Shown here: piece by piece, positions 1 through 8,885 of the stretch
How positions within the stretch are numbered: the stretch's first letter is position 1
Layout: every line of letters begins with the position of its first letter
Source: Novosphingobium terrae
Lineage (GTDB): Bacteria; Pseudomonadota; Alphaproteobacteria; Sphingomonadales; Sphingomonadaceae
Reading direction: 5' to 3'
Assembly: GCF_017163935.1 (NCBI RefSeq)
Contig: NZ_JABVZR010000002.1
Coordinates: 2,480,001 to 2,544,000 of the forward strand
DNA length: 64,000 nucleotides
Program-made: the position numbers and the translations under genes
Notes under the pieces: generated by a model
Database searches by the model: none
What the model saw: only the letters and a program-made list of their open reading frames with translations
What the model was told of the DNA's origin: nothing

Positions 1-821
1 GAGGTGGCGCCCAGCTTCTGGCCCAGCTCCTGCCCCCGCGCTTCCGCGACCTTTGGTGCGACCGGACCCATCTGCCCCTCCACCGCCGCGCCGCTCTCAC
101 CGATGACACCGACGATAAGATCGCGCGACAGCGGCGAGACCGTCAGCAGGCTCATCGAGAAGGAGCCCGCCGATTCCCCGTTGATGGTGATATGGTCCGG
201 ATTGCCGCCAAAGGCTGCGATGTTGCCGCGCGTCCATTGCAGCGCCGCGACCTGATCGAGCAATCCCTGATTGCCCGAGGCGTGATGCGGGCTTTCGGCG
301 GTCAATTCAGGATGGGCGAAAAAGCCGAAACTGCCCACGCGGTAATTGGCGACGACCACGACAATGCCTTTTTTCGCCATGGCGGCGCCGTCATAGCGGG
401 ATTCATCCGCCGCACCGGCCACAAAGCCGCCGCCATAGACGTAGAACAGCACCGGCAGCCTGTCGCCGGGCTTGGCGTTGGCCGGGGTCCAGATGTTGAG
501 ATAGAGGCAGTCCTCGCTGTCGCCCGAGGAGCGGAAGCGCATATCGGCAAAGGCGGAGGTCTGTTTGCAGCGCGGTGACCATTGCGTCGCCTCGCGCACG
601 CCGTTCCATGGCGCCAGCGGCTGGGGCTCACGCCAGCGCAGCGCGCCGATGGGGGGCTGGGCGAAGGGAATGCCCCGAAAGCTGCGTACCCCCTCGATGG
701 CCATGCCATGGACCGCTCCGGCGGGGGCGGAGACGTCCAGGGCATTCGGCGGCGTATCGGCCAGGGCTGGGGTGCTGCAACTCAATGCGCAAATTATCGA
801 AGCGAATCGAATGTGTCGCAT
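1..821 (-). CDS. Carboxylesterase type B (partial, runs off the window start)
   Basis: Reading leftward from an ATG at 821, the frame opens with a secretion-type signal (hydrophobic run ending near ALAD) and continues to base 1 without a stop. About 273 residues are visible, the N-terminal half of a family usually near 500. Seen motifs are EDCLYLN, the oxyanion-hole stretch YGGGF and the nucleophile motif GESAGS, all hallmarks of the type B carboxylesterase (alpha/beta hydrolase) family. It should be an exported esterase hydrolysing acyl or acetyl esters; the substrate cannot be told. A GGAGAG ribosome site lies about 10 bases before the ATG. It is divergent from a TonB receptor, which suggests cleavage of esterified glycosides outside the inner membrane. 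The catalytic Glu and His lie beyond the window edge. Confidence 0.9.
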   Translation of the reverse strand, partial: MRHIRFASIICALSCSTPALADTPPNALDVSAPAGAVHGMAIEGVRSFRGIPFAQPPIGALRWREPQPLAPWNGVREATQWSPRCKQTSAFADMRFRSSGDSEDCLYLNIWTPANAKPGDRLPVLFYVYGGGFVAGAADESRYDGAAMAKKGIVVVVANYRVGSFGFFAHPELTAESPHHASGNQGLLDQVAALQWTRGNIAAFGGNPDHITINGESAGSFSMSLLTVSPLSRDLIVGVIGESGAAVEGQMGPVAPKVAEARGQELGQKLGAT

Positions 822-1167
822 GTGAAAATCCCTCTCCTTTTTTGGAGAGGTAGGCATGCAATGCATGCTGTGTCCAGATTTGTTTCACTCACTTTCGAAT
901 CATCGGGGGCGAGGTCGATGAAAATCGGGGTGTTCTATGTAAAAATTACCAGATGAATCATGTCTACGATGCCGGTTTAACGCTAAATGCCTGAAAAGGA
1001 TTTATCTTTTGAACCCGTGAATGCGCTGCTAAAAAACGACGCAAATCGAAAACAAATAATTGCTATACGAAAGAAGAGTCGATAATCATTCGTCAGGAAA
1101 CGACACCGCATCCCATCAAGAATGCCAATCGGCTCGGGGATAACGGTGCCAGAGGGAGGGCCTGACA
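822..1167. promoter_or_regulatory. AT-rich divergent promoter region between esterase and TonB receptor
   Basis: This 346-base non-coding interval is clearly richer in A+T than the genes on either side and must hold the promoters of both divergent genes. A symmetric element GCATGC-AAT-GCATGC lies at 854-868, 33 bases upstream of the esterase start, and could be an operator. Near 1045-1075 there are several CGAAA-type words. I see no ORF with a credible ribosome site here and no structured RNA. Confidence 0.5.
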
Positions 1168-3867
1168 TTGTCAAAGAAAACCACACTCGAAATCCGCTTG
1201 CCTGTCGTCCGCGCAGCCGGGCTGGCCTCGGTCAGCGCGTTGGCGATGCTGCTGGCCATGGCGCCCGCTGCCCATGCGCAGCAGGCCGACACCAAGCCCG
1301 ACGCCGCCGCGCAGGATTCCGCCGCAGCGGACAGCACGGCGGAGAAGGACCGGGAAATCGTCGTCACCGGCACGCTGATCCGCGGGATCGCGCCGGTGGG
1401 CACCAATGTCATCGGGGTGAGCACCAAGGACATCGCCGCCAAAGGCGTGGCTTCGACCAATGATCTGATGTCCACCATCCCCCAGATCAGCAGCTTCAAC
1501 GCCTATCAGGCGCCGTCGGCCGGTTTCGGCCAGCCCATCGCCCAGACCAATCTGCGCGGCCTTGGCGCTTCGGGCGGCACCACCACGCTGCTGCTGGTCA
1601 ATGGCCACCGTCTGGTCGGCTCTGGCATTCTGCAGACCTATCCCGACCCCACCGTCATCCCGCCCAACATGATCGAACGCGTCGAGGTCATCCCTGACGG
1701 CGGCTCCTCGATCTATGGTTCGGATGCCATCGGCGGCGTGATCAACTTCATCACCCGCAAGCATGCTTCGGGCATCGAGGCGGACGCGAAAGTCGGCTTC
1801 TCGGGCGGCTATCGCACCGTGGACGGCAGCCTTTTCGCCGGCAAGGAGTGGACCGGCGGCTCGCTGATGCTCTCCTACAGCTTTGCCTGGCACAACAACA
1901 TCCAGGGCGGCAGCCAGCCCTATGTCTCGCAGAACAACACCGCGCAGGGCGGTTCGGACCGCCGCGTTTCCACCTGCGCGCTCACCAACATCATCGCCAA
2001 TGGCGTGACCTATGCCGAGCCCAACCTGCTGCCCAACACCGTCAACAAATGCGACACCAGCCAATATGCAGATATCTATCCGCGTGAGACCCGCCATTCG
2101 GTCTACGCCGTTCTGGAACAGGATCTGACCGACAATCTGCATTTCAACATGTCGGCCTATTATTCGCGGCGTGACACCACCACCTTGACCGCGCCTTTGG
2201 TCACCAATGGCACGATCACCTCGGCCAACCCCTATTATCGGGCGATCGGCACGGAAACGAGCCAGTCGGTGCTGTTCGATTACACCTCGGTGTTTGGCGC
2301 TCAGGGGCTCAGCAATCCGGCGCGTTTCGAATCCTGGGGGCTGACGCCGACCTTCGAATGGAAGCTGGGCCACAATTGGAACCTGCGGGCCATGGGCAAT
2401 TACGGCCACAGCTTCAACTCCACGACCGAGCGGGCGATCAACAATGATGCTGCCAATGCCGCTCTGGCAGGCACGACGACGGCGACCGCGCTCGATCCCT
2501 ACAACCTCTCGCTGACCAACCCGAGCGTGCTGGCCGCCATCCGCGACTATCAGAACTATTCGCAGGCCAAGCAGGATCTGGGCGAGGTGCGGCTGGTGGC
2601 TGACGGCCCGGTGGTGGCGCTGCCCGGCGGCGATGCGCGCCTCGCCGTGGGCGCGGAATATCACCATGAGGGCATTGAATCGCGCATCGCTTTCGGCCCG
2701 ACCGCAACCCCCAAGCAGAATGCGGTGGCCGCCACGCGCAATGTCAAATCGGTCTATGGCGAGGTCTTCGTGCCGGTCTTCGGCAACAGCAATGCCGTGC
2801 CGGGCATCGCCGGTTTCGACCTGACCGGGTCGGTGCGTTACGACAGCTATGACGATGTGGGTGGCACCACCAACCCCAAGGTGGGCTTCAGCTATCGCCC
2901 GGTCCGCTGGATGACGGTGCGCGGCAATTGGGGCACCTCCTTCCACGCGCCCAGCCTTGCCGACACCACCGGCGCCGTCGACGAACGCGTCACCTCGATC
3001 GCTGTGGCGACCAATCTGGCGCCGGGCAGCTCGGCCTCGGACTTCTATCGCCCGGTGCTGTATATTTCGGGCGGTAACCCCAATCTGAAGCCGGAAACCG
3101 CGCATACATGGTCTTTGGGCGCGGACATCAAGCCGCCGATCTGGGACGCGCTGACCCTGAGCGCCACCTATTACAATGTCGATTTCCGCAATGCGATCAG
3201 CGTCAATGCGGGCTATTTCACGCAAGGGTCAGCCTATTATGCCGATCCCAGCAATGCGCCCTATTACATTCTGAACCCCACGCTGGCGCAGGCCACGGCC
3301 TTCTCACGCGGGGCCCGGGCTGACAATTTCACCTCGCTGGCCAGCTTCTTTGCCGCGAACAACCCCTATGCGATCCTCGATCTGCGGCGCTACAATCTGG
3401 GGCAGCTCTCGCAGGATGGCATCGACTTTGCCGCCAACATCAACCAGCGCACCAGCTTCGGGGCGATCACCGCCAGCTTTGCCGGCACCTACACGCTGGA
3501 CCGCAACAGCAAGACGCTGCCGACCTCGCCGGTGGTGGACCAGTTGAAGAATGGCTATACGCATCTCAACTTCATCGCCAGCCTGGGCACGCAGGTGAAA
3601 GGCCTGACCGCGCGCGCCACGCTGACGCATAGCGGCGGCTATCCGATCATCGGCGATCCGCTGCAAAACCATGTGGCCTCCTTCAATCCGGTGGATCTCT
3701 ATCTGGCCTATGATTTGAAGCTGGCCGGCAACCATCAGGCGACACTGACGCTGAACATCAACAACATCGCCAATGCCTATCCGCCCTATCGCAATGCGAG
3801 CAACGGCTATGCCAATGGCTCGACGCTGGGGCGGCTGGTCTCGGTGGGCATCCGCACCAAGCTGTGA
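1168..3867 (+). CDS. TonB-dependent outer-membrane receptor
   Basis: An 899-residue outer-membrane transporter. The start is a TTG, chosen because a purine-rich AGAGGGAGGG site lies 7 bases upstream and the signal peptide begins there; cleavage is likely after AHA at about residue 37. A TonB-box-like EIVVTG lies near residue 63, followed by the plug domain, with NLRGLG, LVNGHR and the typical YGSDAIGGVINF stretch at about 184-197. The rest is the beta-barrel. The protein ends in RTKL instead of the C-terminal Phe or Trp common in barrel proteins. It has no N-terminal STN domain, so it is a pure transporter. Position beside an esterase and convergent with the kinase/transketolase operon suggests sugar or glycoside import, which is inference only. 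Confidence 0.93.
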   Translation: MSKKTTLEIRLPVVRAAGLASVSALAMLLAMAPAAHAQQADTKPDAAAQDSAAADSTAEKDREIVVTGTLIRGIAPVGTNVIGVSTKDIAAKGVASTNDLMSTIPQISSFNAYQAPSAGFGQPIAQTNLRGLGASGGTTTLLLVNGHRLVGSGILQTYPDPTVIPPNMIERVEVIPDGGSSIYGSDAIGGVINFITRKHASGIEADAKVGFSGGYRTVDGSLFAGKEWTGGSLMLSYSFAWHNNIQGGSQPYVSQNNTAQGGSDRRVSTCALTNIIANGVTYAEPNLLPNTVNKCDTSQYADIYPRETRHSVYAVLEQDLTDNLHFNMSAYYSRRDTTTLTAPLVTNGTITSANPYYRAIGTETSQSVLFDYTSVFGAQGLSNPARFESWGLTPTFEWKLGHNWNLRAMGNYGHSFNSTTERAINNDAANAALAGTTTATALDPYNLSLTNPSVLAAIRDYQNYSQAKQDLGEVRLVADGPVVALPGGDARLAVGAEYHHEGIESRIAFGPTATPKQNAVAATRNVKSVYGEVFVPVFGNSNAVPGIAGFDLTGSVRYDSYDDVGGTTNPKVGFSYRPVRWMTVRGNWGTSFHAPSLADTTGAVDERVTSIAVATNLAPGSSASDFYRPVLYISGGNPNLKPETAHTWSLGADIKPPIWDALTLSATYYNVDFRNAISVNAGYFTQGSAYYADPSNAPYYILNPTLAQATAFSRGARADNFTSLASFFAANNPYAILDLRRYNLGQLSQDGIDFAANINQRTSFGAITASFAGTYTLDRNSKTLPTSPVVDQLKNGYTHLNFIASLGTQVKGLTARATLTHSGGYPIIGDPLQNHVASFNPVDLYLAYDLKLAGNHQATLTLNINNIANAYPPYRNASNGYANGSTLGRLVSVGIRTKL

Positions 3868-3932
3868 GGGCCGGGGCAGGTCGCGCAACCCGCGTGGCCT
3901 GCCCCTGGATGGCAATAGGATGCGCAAAGGAA

Positions 3933-3961
3933 AAAGCCCGCCGATTGCTCCGGCGGGCTTT
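3933..3961. terminator. Bidirectional intrinsic terminator
   Basis: A perfect 11-bp stem (3933-3943 with 3951-3961) flanks a 7-base loop. The arms start with AAA and end with TTT, so it can act in both directions, ending the TonB-receptor transcript and the leftward operon that finishes with the triose-phosphate isomerase gene at 3983. Confidence 0.85.
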
Positions 3962-3982
3962 CGCTATGCTTGCATAAGGATT

Positions 3983-4756
3983 TTATGAAGGTTGTAGGCT
4001 GGCCTGTTGCGCCGCGCGGACAACGGCGCGGAACCGGCGCGGATCGAGGCTGGCATTGCCCACCAGCAGGCCATCGACATCGGCGATGGAGAGCAGCGCC
4101 TCGGCATTGCCGTCATGGACCGAACCGCCATAGAGCAGGCGAATGGTCTCGGCCTGCTGGCCCAGCCTGTTGCGCAAGGTCTGGCGGATGGCGCCATGCA
4201 TCGCGGCGATTTCGGCGGGCTGCGGAATGCTTCCCGAGCCGATGGCCCAGATGGGCTCATAGGCGATGGTGATGGTGTCGGCGGGTGTCAGATCCTCCGG
4301 CAGAGAGGCCAGCAACTGCTCCTGCACGCTGGTTACGGCCAGTCCTGCATCGCGCTGCTCGGCGCTTTCGCCGACACAGAGGATGGCCGCGAGACCATCA
4401 TCCAGCGTGGCGCGCATCTTGGCGCGCACGGTGGCGCTGTCCTCGCCGCAGCCCAGACGACGCTCCGAGTGGCCCAGCAGCACGAAGCGCGCGCCGCAAT
4501 CCATCAGCATCCGGCCCGAGATATCGCCGGTGAAGGCGCCTTCGTGCGCGGCATGGCAGTTCTGCCCGCCGATGGTGGCATGCTCCACGGTGATGGCAGC
4601 GGGATTGATCAGCGTGAAGGGCAGGGCCAGCGCAACATCCACCCCGGCGTAACAGGCCGCCGCGCGGTCGATGTCGAGAATGGAGGGCAGGCTGGAAAGC
4701 AGCCCGTGCATCTTCCAATTGCCCACGACATAGGGGCGTTTCACAGTCTCAGTCAT
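3983..4756 (-). CDS. tpiA: Triose-phosphate isomerase (operon-borne)
   Basis: A 257-residue TIM barrel with all family hallmarks: NWKM with Lys15, the GHSERR electrophile motif with His96, YEPIWAIG with catalytic Glu167, and the phosphate-binding GGSV and GNAS loops. It interconverts dihydroxyacetone phosphate and glyceraldehyde 3-phosphate. It is the last gene of a leftward operon (transketolase N, transketolase C, kinase, isomerase), 22 bases after the kinase. A dedicated copy next to a split transketolase fits the apulose-4-phosphate transketolase reaction, which consumes glyceraldehyde 3-phosphate and releases dihydroxyacetone phosphate, so the isomerase would regenerate the acceptor. TIM-like proteins acting on erythrulose phosphate (EryH) are the main alternative. 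Whether this is the cell's only copy cannot be seen. Confidence 0.9.
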   Translation of the reverse strand: MTETVKRPYVVGNWKMHGLLSSLPSILDIDRAAACYAGVDVALALPFTLINPAAITVEHATIGGQNCHAAHEGAFTGDISGRMLMDCGARFVLLGHSERRLGCGEDSATVRAKMRATLDDGLAAILCVGESAEQRDAGLAVTSVQEQLLASLPEDLTPADTITIAYEPIWAIGSGSIPQPAEIAAMHGAIRQTLRNRLGQQAETIRLLYGGSVHDGNAEALLSIADVDGLLVGNASLDPRRFRAVVRAAQQASLQPS

Positions 4757-4778
4757 GATGCTTTCCCGGAAAAAGGGA

Positions 4779-6248
4779 TCAGGCGGGCCGGGGTGCCAGC
4801 ATGGCCAGCGCGTCGCGCCATTGGCGGCGCAGGCTTTCGCGGCTTGCAGGGGCCATGGCCGGGATGATCGGCGTGGCGTGATCTTGTGTGGGCAGGGGCT
4901 GGCCGATGGCCTGCGCAGCCATGGCGGCGGCGCCCCAGGCGCTCAGCTCGGTCTGCGCCGGGCGGCTGACACGGCAGCCGGAGAGATCGGCCAGCATTTG
5001 CAGCAGCAGATCGTTGCGCGCCCCGCCGCCATCGACGCAAAGCGTGTCGATGGGCTGAGGCAGATCGGCCTGCATCGCCTCGACCAGATCGCAGATCTGA
5101 TGGGCGATGCCCTCCAGCGCGGCGCGGGCCAGATGGGCGCGGCGCGTGCGCAGGCTGAGGCCGCAGAAGATGCCGCGCGCTTCCTCCTGCCAATGCGGCG
5201 CGCCAAGGCCTGCCAAAGCGGGCACGAAGCTGACGCCGTCGCTGTCAGCCACGCTGGCGGCCAGGGCCGTCAGCGCCTCAGGCCCGTCAAGGCCGAGCAT
5301 TTCGCTGGCAAAACCGGCGGCATGGGTGGAGACGGTGATGTTGCCTTCCAGCGCATAGGCGGGTGTTCCTCCCTGCGACCATGCGATGGTTTCCGAAAGT
5401 CCGGTGCTGGAATGCGGACGCTGCTGCGTCAGCGTCATCAGCGAGGAGCCGGTGCCCAAAGTGACCTTGGCCTGCCCCGGCGCGCGAATGCCATGGCCGA
5501 ACAGCGCGGCATGGGAATCGCCTATCATCGCGCGGATGGGAATGCCATCGGGCAGGCCCGCAAAGCCGCCCGCCGTCACGCCGAAGTCCGCGTCGGAAGG
5601 CAGGATGCGCGGCAGAATGGCCGGATCGATGCAAAACAGGGCGAGCAGGTCCTCATCCCATGCGGCCTGATCCAGCCCCAGCAACTGGGTGCGCGCGGCA
5701 TTGCCCGTATCGCAGGCATGGACCTGTCCGCCCGTCAGCGTCCAGAGCAGCCAGCTGTCGACGGTCCCGGCGCGCAGGCGGCCTTTGGCGCAGGCCTCGC
5801 CCACGGCAGGCTCATGGTCGAGCAGCCAGCGCAATTTGCCCGCCGAGAACATCGGGTTCAGCTGAAGCCCACTGCGGGCGCGGATCACCGCTTCATGGCC
5901 CTGAGCGCGCAGTTTTGCGCAAATTTCTGCCGAGCGGCGGCATTGCCAGATCACGCAAGGCGCCAGAGGCTCTCCGGCTGTGGCATCCCACACCACTACC
6001 GATTCCCGCTGGTTCGAGATGCCGATGGCGGCGATCTCGACCGGCCCGGCGGCGGCCAGCGCCTGTTCCACCGCCTTGGCCACACTGCGGCGAATGCTTT
6101 GCGCATCCTGCTCGGCCCAGCCGGGATGGGGATGCTCTACCTGCGTGGGCGAGGAGCCGCTGGCCAGAATGCGACCGTCTTGCGCCACCAGCAGTGCCTT
6201 GGTGTTGGTGGTGCCCTGATCGATCGCCAGGATCGCGCTCTCCCCCAT
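4779..6248 (-). CDS. FGGY-family carbohydrate kinase (possible apulose kinase)
   Basis: A 489-residue two-domain FGGY sugar kinase. The ATP-binding phosphate-1 motif DQGTTNTK is at residues 10-17, the substrate-side GDSHAALFG comes near 242, GTGSS near 262, and the adenosine motif DGGGARND in the C-terminal domain. It resembles glycerol/erythritol-type kinases overall, but the sequence alone does not set the substrate. Context points to a ketose: a split transketolase upstream (8-base gap), a triose-phosphate isomerase downstream, and an ABC importer and sugar isomerase in the divergent operon. I infer phosphorylation of a branched or straight-chain ketose, D-apulose being the best fit. Glycerol kinase is less likely because no glycerol-3-phosphate dehydrogenase or facilitator is present. 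Confidence 0.85.
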   Translation of the reverse strand: MGESAILAIDQGTTNTKALLVAQDGRILASGSSPTQVEHPHPGWAEQDAQSIRRSVAKAVEQALAAAGPVEIAAIGISNQRESVVVWDATAGEPLAPCVIWQCRRSAEICAKLRAQGHEAVIRARSGLQLNPMFSAGKLRWLLDHEPAVGEACAKGRLRAGTVDSWLLWTLTGGQVHACDTGNAARTQLLGLDQAAWDEDLLALFCIDPAILPRILPSDADFGVTAGGFAGLPDGIPIRAMIGDSHAALFGHGIRAPGQAKVTLGTGSSLMTLTQQRPHSSTGLSETIAWSQGGTPAYALEGNITVSTHAAGFASEMLGLDGPEALTALAASVADSDGVSFVPALAGLGAPHWQEEARGIFCGLSLRTRRAHLARAALEGIAHQICDLVEAMQADLPQPIDTLCVDGGGARNDLLLQMLADLSGCRVSRPAQTELSAWGAAAMAAQAIGQPLPTQDHATPIIPAMAPASRESLRRQWRDALAMLAPRPA

Positions 6249-6256
6249 GGCGGCGC

Positions 6257-7207
6257 TTACCGGTCGAGCAGGGTGCGGACGCTGGCCGCGATATGCTCGG
6301 CGGTCAGTCCGGCCTGCTCCATCAGGAACTCCGCCGAGCCCGTGGGTTGGAAGCCCGCAAAGCCGAGGATCTTCAGGCGGCAGGGCGTGTGCTGCGCCAC
6401 GATCTCGGCCACGGCGCCGCCAAGGCCGCCGCGTACCGAATGTTCTTCGGCGGTGACGATGGCGCCGGTCTGCGCGGCAGCAAGGATCGCCGCCTCATCG
6501 ATGGGCGACATGCTGCTCATATTGACCACGCGGACGTGGATGCCCTCTGCCGCGAGGGTTTTCGCGGCTTCCAGCGCGCGGCACACCACGGTGCCATTGG
6601 CGAGGATGGCGGCGTCGTCGCCTGTGTGCAGCACCTCTGCCTTGCCGATCTGGAATTGCGCATCCTCTGGGCGTTCCAGTGCGGGCACGCCCATGCGGCT
6701 GATGCGGATAAAGACCGGGCCCTCGGTGGCGGCGGCATGGCGGATCGCCTGTTCGGTCTCCCACGGGTCGGCGGGGACGATGATGTCGATGTTGCCCATG
6801 GTGCGCAGCCACGCCACATCCTCAATCGAGTGATGCGTCGGCCCCAACTCGCCATAGGCGACGCCGCTGGAAATGCCGCAAAGCTTCACATTGGCCTGTG
6901 AATAGGCAACGTCCGCCTTCACCTGCTCCAGCGAGCGGCCCGTCAGAAAGCAGGAGGCGCCGCTGACAAAGGCCACCTTGCCGCCATTGGCAAGGCCCGC
7001 GCCCACACCGACCATATTCTGCTCGGCAATGCCGACATTGATCAGGCGCTCGGGGAATGTGTCGCGGAACTTGCCCAGCTTGCTGGAGCCCACGCTGTCA
7101 TTCACCACGGCGACGATATCGTTGTTCTCGGCGCCCAAGGCTTCGAGCGTGGCGACATAGGCGTCGCGGCAATCGAAGAGGCCGGTCTTGCTTGCGGCGG
7201 CGCTCAT
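6257..7207 (-). CDS. Transketolase C-terminal subunit (pyrimidine-binding and C domains)
   Basis: A 316-residue protein equal to the second half of transketolase. It carries the pyrimidine-binding domain with the activating glutamate in GIAEQN (Glu62) followed by the transketolase C domain. The start at 7207 is set by an ATGA overlap with the stop of the N-terminal subunit, so the two chains are translationally coupled. Split transketolases are known both as general enzymes and as apulose-4-phosphate transketolase (AptA/AptB), which forms dihydroxyacetone phosphate and xylulose 5-phosphate. The kinase and triose-phosphate isomerase in the same operon favour the second role. An open reading frame continues about 40 codons upstream inside the other subunit but has no coding character. 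Confidence 0.9.
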   Translation of the reverse strand: MSAAASKTGLFDCRDAYVATLEALGAENNDIVAVVNDSVGSSKLGKFRDTFPERLINVGIAEQNMVGVGAGLANGGKVAFVSGASCFLTGRSLEQVKADVAYSQANVKLCGISSGVAYGELGPTHHSIEDVAWLRTMGNIDIIVPADPWETEQAIRHAAATEGPVFIRISRMGVPALERPEDAQFQIGKAEVLHTGDDAAILANGTVVCRALEAAKTLAAEGIHVRVVNMSSMSPIDEAAILAAAQTGAIVTAEEHSVRGGLGGAVAEIVAQHTPCRLKILGFAGFQPTGSAEFLMEQAGLTAEHIAASVRTLLDR

Positions 7208-8058
7208 GCTTCCAGCTCCTGCATGGCCTGGGCGAATTGTTCGGCATTGGGAATGCCGTGGTGCCAGGCCGCCTTGTTTTCCATGAAAGACACGCCCTTG
7301 CCCTTCACCGTATTGGCAATGATGCACAGCGGCTTGTCACGCGCAAGCGAACCGTCGAGCAGCGGAAGCAGCGCGGCGATATCATGGCCGTCCACCTCTT
7401 CGACAGCCCAGCCGAAAGCGCGCCATTTGTCGGCCAGCGGTTCCAGCGTGACGGTGTCCTCGGTCGAGGCGCCCTGTTGCAGGCGGTTGCGGTCAACGAT
7501 CAGCGTGAGGTTGGACAGCTTGCGATGGCCTGCGGTCATCGCCGCTTCCCAATTGCTGCCTTCCTGCAATTCGCCGTCTCCGGTGGTGACGAAGACGCGG
7601 TAATCGGTCTTATCGATCTGCCCGGCGATGGCGATGCCCACGGCGATGGGCATGCCGTGGCCCAGCGGGCCGGTGTTGGTCTCCACGCCGGGAATCTTCA
7701 CCCGGTTGGGGTGTCCGTTAAGGCGCGAGAGCGGCTGCATATAGGAGGTCAGCTCGTCCTCGGGAAAGAAACCGGCCTTCGCCAGCGTGCTGTAGAGCGC
7801 GCCGGTGGCATGGCCCTTGGAAAGGATAAAGCGGTCGCGCCCCGCCCAGCGCGGGTTGGCGGGATCGTAACGCATCGCATCGAAATAAAGCGTGGCCAGA
7901 ATGTCGGTGACCGAAAGGTCGCCACCGGGGTGGCCCTGCTTGGCCTCGAAGGCCATGCGCAGAGCGCGCTGGCGCACCCAGCGGGCCATAGTGCGCACGT
8001 GAGCGACGCGCTGGGCTGTGTCTGCGCCGGATTGCGACAGGGGTTGGGGCATGGGCAT
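7204..8058 (-). CDS. Transketolase N-terminal subunit (thiamine diphosphate-binding)
   Basis: A 284-residue protein equal to the first half of transketolase. Seen motifs are GHPGGDLS at 42-49, SKGHA near 80, TGPLGHG near 129-135 and the metal/thiamine diphosphate motif beginning GDGELQEG at 160. It is the first gene of the leftward operon and overlaps the C-terminal subunit by four bases. The start at 8058 is preceded by AAGGAGAGCC, a good ribosome site. The divergent promoter with the inverted repeat lies just upstream, so this operon is probably controlled by the DeoR-type protein encoded at 11461. Together with the partner subunit it should transfer a two-carbon ketol unit. Confidence 0.9.
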   Translation of the reverse strand: MPMPQPLSQSGADTAQRVAHVRTMARWVRQRALRMAFEAKQGHPGGDLSVTDILATLYFDAMRYDPANPRWAGRDRFILSKGHATGALYSTLAKAGFFPEDELTSYMQPLSRLNGHPNRVKIPGVETNTGPLGHGMPIAVGIAIAGQIDKTDYRVFVTTGDGELQEGSNWEAAMTAGHRKLSNLTLIVDRNRLQQGASTEDTVTLEPLADKWRAFGWAVEEVDGHDIAALLPLLDGSLARDKPLCIIANTVKGKGVSFMENKAAWHHGIPNAEQFAQAMQELEA

Positions 8059-8089
8059 CGGCTCTCCTTATCGAGGGTCTGGCTATCGC

Positions 8090-8125
8090 AATCGAAAGTT
8101 ATTGGCAAGGGATTGCCTTTCGATT
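8090..8125. promoter_or_regulatory. Operator-like inverted repeat in divergent sugar-operon promoter
   Basis: AATCGAAA at 8090-8097 is mirrored exactly by TTTCGATT at 8118-8125. An internal GGCAA/TTGCC pair (8104-8117) and an extra TTTCG at 8127-8131 lie close by. CGAAA/TTTCG half-sites are typical of DeoR-family operators. The element sits between the two divergent operons (starts at 8058 and 8235), 32 bases from the transketolase start. The DeoR protein of this cluster is the obvious candidate ligand. Confidence 0.6.
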
Positions 8126-8234
8126 TTTTCGTTTCCTTATGTTTTTTGCGTAAGTGTGCTTGTCAGGGGGCGATGTTGGCGTTAGCTTGCCTCCAACGAA
8201 GGCGATCACAAAAGATTGCAAAGAGAGGATAGTC

Positions 8235-8885
8235 GTGGCCCCCAAGGGACTGAACACCACGCTTGCACTGCGCTTTGGCGCTGCTGCTGCCCTTGTGGCG
8301 GCGCTGGGCGGCTGCAAGGTGCTGACGCTGGAGCAGGATCGCCAGATGCGCGCTGCGGCGCAGGGGGGATTCGATGCCTCCGCGCTGGTGGATGGCATGT
8401 GGCAGGGCAAGGTGGTTCCGGCGCTGACTTCTGCCGCCGTGCCGTTGGCGCCCCTGGCGGGGCAGGCGAAGGCCGGTTCGCTCGATGCTTACGGTGCGCA
8501 GCATGGGCGGCGTGCTTCCAGTGAGGCGCCGTGGGTCTTTATGGTGAGCGCGCGGGGCAGGGTGGTGTCCATCGATCACCAGTCGCGCGCCGGAGTGATG
8601 GTGGTGGATGTTGCGGGGGTGGGGCCGGTGTCGGTGGCGCTGGGGCCGGTGGTGCTCTCCACGGGCTTGCGCGATTCTCTGAAGTTTTTGTCCTTCAACG
8701 ATCTGCCTGATCAGCTGGCCTATGGCGCGGTGGCGGGCGCGTTGAACGATCATGCCTTGCGCGCCGTGGCGCCGGTGGCAGCGCATCTGACGCCCGGAGC
8801 GCAGGTCGATTTTATCGGCGCAACCCAGGCGCCTGCCGAGGGTGAGCCATGGCAGGTGATGCCGCTGAAAGTCACCGGCGCATGA
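8235..8885 (+). CDS. DUF2291 family lipoprotein of a sugar ABC cluster
   Basis: A 216-residue lipoprotein. The GTG at 8235 is preferred over upstream starts because AAGAGAGGA sits just before it and it gives a compact lipoprotein signal with lipobox LGGC, Cys27. The remainder is a small beta-rich periplasmic domain of the DUF2291 family, which is repeatedly found as the first gene of Rbs-type sugar ABC operons; its biochemical role is not established. It overlaps the ATPase gene by four bases (ATGA). I infer a helper role in uptake, for example docking of the binding protein. Confidence 0.75.
   Translation: MAPKGLNTTLALRFGAAAALVAALGGCKVLTLEQDRQMRAAAQGGFDASALVDGMWQGKVVPALTSAAVPLAPLAGQAKAGSLDAYGAQHGRRASSEAPWVFMVSARGRVVSIDHQSRAGVMVVDVAGVGPVSVALGPVVLSTGLRDSLKFLSFNDLPDQLAYGAVAGALNDHALRAVAPVAAHLTPGAQVDFIGATQAPAEGEPWQVMPLKVTGA

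Noticed and set aside
4779..6248. Glycerol kinase (glpK)
   Set aside because: Overall similarity to glycerol kinases, but no glycerol facilitator or glycerol-3-phosphate dehydrogenase nearby; the operon context is ketose metabolism.
4755..6833. Open frame of about 692 codons opposite the kinase and transketolase
   Set aside because: Antisense shadow caused by high G+C; the minus-strand genes carry all family motifs.
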